DNA of 64,000 bases, from contig NZ_LMDE01000009.1 of the NCBI RefSeq assembly GCF_001425025.1, positions 325,357 to 389,356 on the forward strand, given 5' to 3'. The position numbers and the translations under genes were made by a program. Positions within the stretch are counted from its first letter, which is position 1. The number at the start of each line of letters is the position of its first letter. The notes under the pieces are model-generated. The model was not told the origin of the DNA. It worked only from the letters and a program-made list of their open reading frames with translations, and searched no databases. Below, one piece after another: positions 61,201-64,000 of this stretch. This stretch comes from Nocardioides sp. Root122 (lineage in GTDB: Bacteria > Actinomycetota > Actinomycetes > Propionibacteriales > Nocardioidaceae).

Positions 61201-61425
61201 ATCACCGTCGAGGTGTCCGCGGACGGCCACACGCCGACCGGGCTGGTGCTGGTCCTCCTGAGGGACGGCAGCAAGCACGCCGAGGTGCTCGCGAGCCTGG
61301 ACGACGGGCAGGCGACCGTACGGCCGCGGATGGCGAAGGCGGGCGACTACGAGGTCACCGCGATCTACGGCGGCGACCGCGGCACGCTGCCCGGCGGTGA
61401 CACCGCCCGGCTGCGGGTGAGGTGA
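55291..61425 (+). CDS. Secreted endonuclease/5'-nucleotidase fusion with Ig-like repeats
   Basis: About 2044 residues. In order: signal peptide (1-33), beta domain (35-245), cadherin/He_PIG-like Ig domain (250-335), OB-fold YhcR-type domain (344-440), ExeM/NucH endonuclease-exonuclease-phosphatase domain (634-1000; KIATFNMLNY, SLEEVEN, FMTGDYNSY, SSDHNPE), and metallophosphatase (1023-1270; ASNDFHGRLL, AGDIVG, AAGNHEFDQG, SGHTHLKYN). Then come the 5'-nucleotidase C-terminal domain (about 1380-1530) and Ig-like repeats to the end. It would cut DNA outside the cell and strip phosphate from the nucleotides. The TTG at 55291 directly precedes a signal peptide and follows AAGGGA; a TTG at 55213 is the alternative. 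Confidence 0.88.
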   Translation: MPARTLRTALHLTTLTALVAAPLAVGITAPASASVSSAISSFPYTQDWSGLTATSTWADFPGVEGFTTGTTIAAGNLPNTTDVGTLTAEGTLTSNLVIRTGTAAPNGDSNGGVLAYPNVANKTVALSATGSVTTPLLAFHLDTTGRSGFSVDYDLQDLDSSADDQPTRVALQYRVGTSGAYTNVPSAYVSDATTAANTTVTSTHVSATLPSAVDGRPDVFLRVITLDNASGSNEHVGVDNITIAAGGGAAPLAATDPGDRTGYVGKPLAEITLQATGGATPYTWSATGLPDGITVSPAGVVSGTPTATGTSTVTATATDAAGATASTEFDIVVSELPVKPLKTIPEIQGDGATSPLDGQDVSVEGVVTARYPDGGLNGYVIQTPGYDPQDDATPAASDGLFVYFGSTPGYPVPAVGEHVTILNGRVTEFSGITEVTVTNGDFVETRAATAEEAVAPGTVVPGTDCAEGDCPTGAELDALREAHEHEAFLPTGAHTVTDSYSGGVGSSSMRGEFKLAMRSAEPLYVPLEKARPTESQRIADITAFNAAHGVVLDDGATVTFNASTAYPWLTLTNTVRAGAGATFVKPVVLDYRFGSWRLQPANRIQPGSDGSGQVAFEQDRPASPDDVTGAAGNLKIATFNMLNYFVHPAQDWVATGGDAYPGTSRTCTYYNDRAGNRITANTCTWRDPRTQPPGTLPDIGPRGAATAVSLARQQVKEVAAINTMDADVMSLEEVENPVKLGYSDRDAALKVLVAALNADWDATHPGQDPQVLGRRWAYVETPRAAAQPTVQEQDAIRSAFIYNPRVVSTVGRSEILVNSPPFRNAREPLAQAFKHVDGTRDDAFLVIVNHFKSKGGPDDPSTIAGTDNEDTGNGAGSYNGDRVRQARALDAFADSLVEDKGIASVFMTGDYNSYSHEDPVTTLEGLGWNPLDADNGETSYFFGGLAGSLDHVFANDAALDLVQGATIWPINANEPIYYEYSRYNYNVTPLYDETAFRSSDHNPEIIGIRAPTSAAPATVDTVQVLASNDFHGRLLDDPGSASAGAAAMAGAVKGLRQENGNTAFVMAGDIVGASTFESFIQNDKPTIDAMNEAGLEVSAAGNHEFDQGYDDLMDRIMSATDPEGGAAWPYIAANVRDAATGDYALATDRTDGNFAHSDGATWWKEFTGLDGGAGIKVGFVGAVTEDLDSLVAPSAIDGLEITSIVDEVNDAAADLKATGCGGEACDLVIELVHEGAPSPSCDTVRNDTASTFGRIVHGASTDVDAIVSGHTHLKYNCKVDVAGKALPRPVVSAGQYGSYLNQLQFDFAPGTDDLVGIRQHVLAMKDYDEDADTKAIVDAAVQVAEVEGAVELGQVAAPFKRARRVDPQSGVVENRGGESTLGNLVAEMQRWKTGADIGVMNPGGLRDDLIGTGDGPGPVTRREAANVQPFANTLVTVDLTGAQLKLLLEQQWQRDPDNNVPSRPFLRLGTSQGFTWTEDSSRAEGNRITGMWLDGVAIDPAGTYTVSANSFIATGGDNFRALTLGTDRQDTGFTDLQATIDYLDEHANTSEGDAPLPVDYRQHGVGARVAGGPFGAGDTVTVALDSLSMTGGGTSADVTDVTDTSVVVSRGAVDLGTFPVTTALPTTPYDVPGTASVSFTLPAGLSGGTTWFTLTGAATGTTARIPVDVVDTRADSTVTGTASDITWGEAGSVSVAVSPAADGGTVELYDGTTKIGEGTLAGDATTIAVPAESLSVGAHTLTLRFLGTDGVKPSQGEVVVTVVKAPSTVSGTAADITWGEAGSVSVTVDPSSATGTVELHDGATKLGEATLDSGAATIAIPAGTLTPGSHSLTLTYLGDARHAGSEGTVTVTVAKAPTTVSGSDTTIQWAKGGSVQVTVSPAAATGTVELLDGTRRLGSATLNGGSARITIPSKALDVGRHTLTVSYLGSATHAASQGTVTVTVTKSKPKATPAVRIDEPKAIKAGERASITVEVSADGHTPTGLVLVLLRDGSKHAEVLASLDDGQATVRPRMAKAGDYEVTAIYGGDRGTLPGGDTARLRVR
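60316..61425 (+). repeat. In-frame Ig-like repeats with exact 273-bp period
   Basis: Three copies begin at 60316, 60589 and 60862, exactly 91 codons apart, each starting near STVTGTASDITWGEAGSV and ending in a VTVTVxKA strand. A fourth, much diverged unit fills 61135-61425. They are bacterial Ig-like (Big_3_5 type) domains, likely a stalk or wall-binding region. Confidence 0.75.
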
Positions 61426-61447
61426 CCGGCATCCACTGAACGACCAG

Positions 61448-61477
61448 AGTCCCGGGCCACCACGGTGGCCCGGGACT
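61448..61477 (+). terminator. Terminator of the nuclease gene
   Basis: AGTCCCGGGCCAC (61448-61460) and GTGGCCCGGGACT (61465-61477) form a perfect 13-bp stem with loop CACG. Confidence 0.8.
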
Positions 61478-61513
61478 TCTGCGTTGGGAGACCCTCGCCC
61501 CTAGACTCGGCGG

Positions 61514-62914
61514 GTGACTCTGAGGCTCCACGACACCGCGACGCGCGAGGCGCGCGACTTCGTCCCCCTGGTCGAGGGTCGGGCGGGCATCTACGTGTGT
61601 GGCCTCACCGTCCAGTCGGAGCCCCACGTGGGCCACGTGCGCTCCGCGGTCAACTTCGACGTCCTGCGGCGCTGGCTGACCGCGACCGGCTACGACGTCG
61701 ACTTCATCCGCAACGTCACCGACATCGACGACAAGATCCTCGCCAAGTCCGCGGAGCAGGGCGTCCACTGGTACGCCCTCGCCAGCGCGATGAAGCGCGA
61801 GCTCGACTCCGCGCTCGCCGCGATCAACGTGCTGCCCCCGACCTACGAGCCGGGCGCCACCGGGCACGTGCCCGAGATCGTCGAGCTGATCGAGCAGCTC
61901 GTCGTCCGCGGCCATGCCTACGCGGCCGAGGACGGCAGCGGGGACGTCTACTTCGACGTGCGGAGCTGGCCGTCCTACGGCGAGCTGACGCGGCAGAAGA
62001 TCGACGACATGGAGCCGGCAGGTGACGCCGACCCGCGCGGCAAGCGCGACCCGCGCGACTTCGCCCTCTGGAAGGGCTGGAAGAAGGAGACCGAGCCGCA
62101 GACGGCGGCCTGGCCCTCGCCCTGGGGCCCGGGGCGTCCGGGCTGGCACATCGAGTGCTCCGCGATGGCCGGGAAGTACCTCGGCCCGGCGTTCGACATC
62201 CACGGTGGCGGCGTCGACCTCCGCTTCCCGCACCACGAGAACGAGCAGGCCCAGTCCCGGGCGGCCGGCCGGCCGTTCGCGTCGTACTGGCTGCACAACG
62301 CCTGGATCACCACCGCGGGCGAGAAGATGAGCAAGTCGCTCGGCAACTCCCTGCTCATCCCGTCGGTGCTCGAGCGCGTGCGCGGGATCGAGCTGCGCTA
62401 CTACATGGTGGCCGCGCACTACCGCTCGCACGTCGAGTTCTCCTTCCAGGCGCTCGACGAGGCGGCCAAGGCGTTCCAGCGGGTCGAGGACTTCCTCGAC
62501 CGCGCCGCCCCGGTCGTCGGCTCGTGGTTCGCCGCGCTGCCCGACACCTTCATCGAGGCGATGGACGACGACCTCGGCACCCCGGCCGCCGTCGCGGTCA
62601 TCCACGACTCCGTGCGCGAGGGCAACCGGCTCCTGACCGCCGGGCCGTCCGACGCGCTGAGCCGGACCTTCGGCGAGGTCATCGCGATGCTCGACGTGCT
62701 CGGCCTCAACCCGGCCGACCCCGCCTGGGCCACCGGCCGCAGCGACGACCGGCTCACCGACGTGGTCGACGCCCTGGTGCAGGGCCTCCTGGCCGAGCGT
62801 GCGGCTGCCCGCGAGGCCAAGGACTGGGCGCGGGCCGACGCGATCCGGGACCAGATCAAGGCAGCCGGTGTCGAGGTCGAGGACACCCCGTCCGGACCGA
62901 AGTGGAGCGTGTGA
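61514..62914 (+). CDS. cysS: Cysteinyl-tRNA synthetase
   Basis: A 466-residue class I synthetase. Zinc ligand Cys29 in [14 protein letters not shown], where HVGH (38-41) is the HIGH motif; GWHIECSAM and [15 protein letters not shown] complete the zinc site; KMSKS at 271-275. The C-terminal DALR-type helices follow. TAGACT lies six bases before the GTG start, so the mRNA is probably leaderless. rlmB follows one base after the stop. Confidence 0.95.
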   Translation: MTLRLHDTATREARDFVPLVEGRAGIYVCGLTVQSEPHVGHVRSAVNFDVLRRWLTATGYDVDFIRNVTDIDDKILAKSAEQGVHWYALASAMKRELDSALAAINVLPPTYEPGATGHVPEIVELIEQLVVRGHAYAAEDGSGDVYFDVRSWPSYGELTRQKIDDMEPAGDADPRGKRDPRDFALWKGWKKETEPQTAAWPSPWGPGRPGWHIECSAMAGKYLGPAFDIHGGGVDLRFPHHENEQAQSRAAGRPFASYWLHNAWITTAGEKMSKSLGNSLLIPSVLERVRGIELRYYMVAAHYRSHVEFSFQALDEAAKAFQRVEDFLDRAAPVVGSWFAALPDTFIEAMDDDLGTPAAVAVIHDSVREGNRLLTAGPSDALSRTFGEVIAMLDVLGLNPADPAWATGRSDDRLTDVVDALVQGLLAERAAAREAKDWARADAIRDQIKAAGVEVEDTPSGPKWSV

Positions 62915-62915
62915 A

Positions 62916-63875
62916 GTGGCTGGCAATTCGAAGCGCAAGGGCGCCATCAAGAAGACCGGCAAGGGCAACCCCACCGCCGGGTCCGGCGGTCGCGTACGCC
63001 GCGGCCTCGAGGGCAAGGGACCGACGCCGAAGGCCAAGGACCGGCCCTACCACAAGGCGCACAAGTCGGCGGCCCGAGCGGAGAAGGAGCGGTCCACCCG
63101 CCCCAAGCGTCGTACGACCTCCGAGGCGGAGTGGGCGGCCGGGCGCAACTCGGTGGTCGAGCTGCTGCAGGCGGGCGTGCCCGTCTCGGCGATCTACGTC
63201 GCCGAGGGCGCCGAGCGCGACGGCCGGATGCGCGAGGCGTTCCGGCTCGCCGCCGACCGTGGACTCACGCTGCTCGAGGTCACCCGCAACGAGATGGACC
63301 GGATGACCAGCGGCGCCGTGCACCAGGGCCTCGCCGTACGCCTCCCGGCCTACGAGTACGCCCACGCCGACGACCTGCTGGAGCGTGCCGCGGAGCTCAA
63401 GGAGCCGGCCCTCATCGTGGCGCTCGACCAGGTGACCGACCCCCGCAACCTGGGCGCGGTCATCCGCTCGGCCGCGGGCTTCGGCGCCCACGGCGTGCTG
63501 ATCCCCGAGCGCCGTGCCGCCGGCATCACGGCCTCGGCGTGGAAGACCAGCGCCGGCGCGGCTGCTCGGCTGCCCGTCGCCCAGACCGTCAACCTGACCC
63601 GCCAGCTGAAGGCCTACCAGGACGCCGGCTGCATGGTCGTCGGCCTCGCCGCTGACGGCGACATCACGCTGCCCGAGCTGGTCGCGCCGGACGGGCTGGC
63701 CGCAGGCCCGCTCGTCGTGGTGGTGGGCTCGGAGGGCAAGGGCCTGGGCCGTCTGGTCACCGAGACCTGCGACCAGATCGTGTCGATCCCGATGGCCGGT
63801 CAGCTGGAGTCCCTCAACGCCGGTGTGGCCGCCTCGGTGGCTCTCTACGCGATCTCGCAGGCCCGCCTGGGATGA
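62916..63875 (+). CDS. rlmB: 23S rRNA (guanosine-2'-O)-methyltransferase RlmB-like
   Basis: A 319-residue SpoU/TrmH-type enzyme. A Lys/Arg-rich N-terminal extension of about 70 residues, common in actinobacteria, precedes the L30e-like substrate domain ([23 protein letters not shown]) and the knotted SAM domain: [28 protein letters not shown] and [21 protein letters not shown]. Start GTG at 62916. It pairs with cysS as in other actinobacteria. Confidence 0.93.
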   Translation: MAGNSKRKGAIKKTGKGNPTAGSGGRVRRGLEGKGPTPKAKDRPYHKAHKSAARAEKERSTRPKRRTTSEAEWAAGRNSVVELLQAGVPVSAIYVAEGAERDGRMREAFRLAADRGLTLLEVTRNEMDRMTSGAVHQGLAVRLPAYEYAHADDLLERAAELKEPALIVALDQVTDPRNLGAVIRSAAGFGAHGVLIPERRAAGITASAWKTSAGAAARLPVAQTVNLTRQLKAYQDAGCMVVGLAADGDITLPELVAPDGLAAGPLVVVVGSEGKGLGRLVTETCDQIVSIPMAGQLESLNAGVAASVALYAISQARLG

Positions 63876-63885
63876 GCTCCGCCGG

Positions 63886-64000
63886 ATGAGCCTCCCGCGT
63901 CGCCTGCTCGTCGGCGCCGCGCTGGTGACCCTCAGCGTGGCGCTCGGCCTGGTGGTCGCGGTGTCGCTGTTCCTCACCAGCAGCCGGACGGTGGTGCTGC
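63886..64000 (+). CDS. Start of an unidentified membrane or secreted protein (cut by window end)
   Basis: An ATG frame 10 bp after rlmB gives a basic start (MSLPRRLLVG) and one hydrophobic segment, the look of a signal peptide or anchor. Only 38 codons are visible, so no family can be named. Confidence 0.5.
   Translation, partial: MSLPRRLLVGAALVTLSVALGLVVAVSLFLTSSRTVVL

Noticed and set aside
60316..61425. Regular repeats considered as a CRISPR or mobile repeat
   Set aside because: The units keep one reading frame, are 273 bp long and lie inside a protein with Ig-like sequence; no spacers.

Overview
This is an unbroken stretch of chromosome from a high-GC actinobacterium. Several things point to a Nocardioides-type member of the Propionibacteriales (inference; no taxonomic search could be run): the codon bias, the TTG-started rpoB and rpoC, the MceG-YrbE-Mce lipid importer, mycothiol synthesis (mshA), CarD, and the phoU/SenX3/RegX3 set. 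No tRNA, rRNA, CRISPR, insertion sequence or prophage was seen. Coding density is very high and many genes overlap by ATGA or GTGA.

Region 1 (1-9200) handles betaine uptake and breakdown. It holds a fused double-permease and a binding lipoprotein of a glycine-betaine ABC importer, a BCCT transporter, a dimethylglycine/sarcosine-dehydrogenase-type flavoprotein with a GcvT half, and etfB-etfA as likely electron acceptor. The BCCT and dehydrogenase promoters share a TTGACA box and a pair of 17-bp palindromes placed 19 bp apart, which suggests one regulator.

Region 2 (9300-20620) is a complete mceG-yrbEA-yrbEB-mceABCDEF operon for lipid or steroid import. It ends with two Mce-associated membrane proteins, one carrying a J-like domain that lacks HPD. 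Region 3 (20640-28430) is rpoB-rpoC with tandem promoters and a strong terminator.

Region 4 (28450-43900) holds short transcription units: a DUF4232 protein, a Tat-exported TIM-barrel protein, a geranylgeranyl-reductase-type flavoprotein with an acyltransferase, a tandem Nudix protein, an iron alcohol dehydrogenase, a 27-residue membrane microprotein coupled to a methyltransferase, a racemase, an SDR, an RNase HI fusion, mshA, a YbjN protein and a serine hydrolase. Region 5 (43900-50110) holds an EamA transporter, a small CxxC protein, regX3-senX3 divergent from phoU behind a PHO-box-like repeat, gpmA, a lipoprotein and a UbiA-family enzyme.

Region 6 (50060-52340) is carD, an IspD-like half protein, and ispF-ispD on the other strand. 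The full-length IspD has lost the usual MEP-contacting arm residues, while the half protein has kept them and lost the nucleotide loop. This split arrangement is the most unusual thing in the window. Region 7 (52377-64000) holds a membrane-anchored molybdopterin oxidoreductase, a secreted C39-like peptidase, a secreted nuclease/5'-nucleotidase fusion of about 2040 residues, cysS, rlmB and the start of one more gene.

A window-wide pattern is that sixteen genes have a -10-like hexamer (A at position 2, T at position 6) exactly six bases before the start codon. This is the geometry of leaderless transcripts, and it was used to choose several starts.
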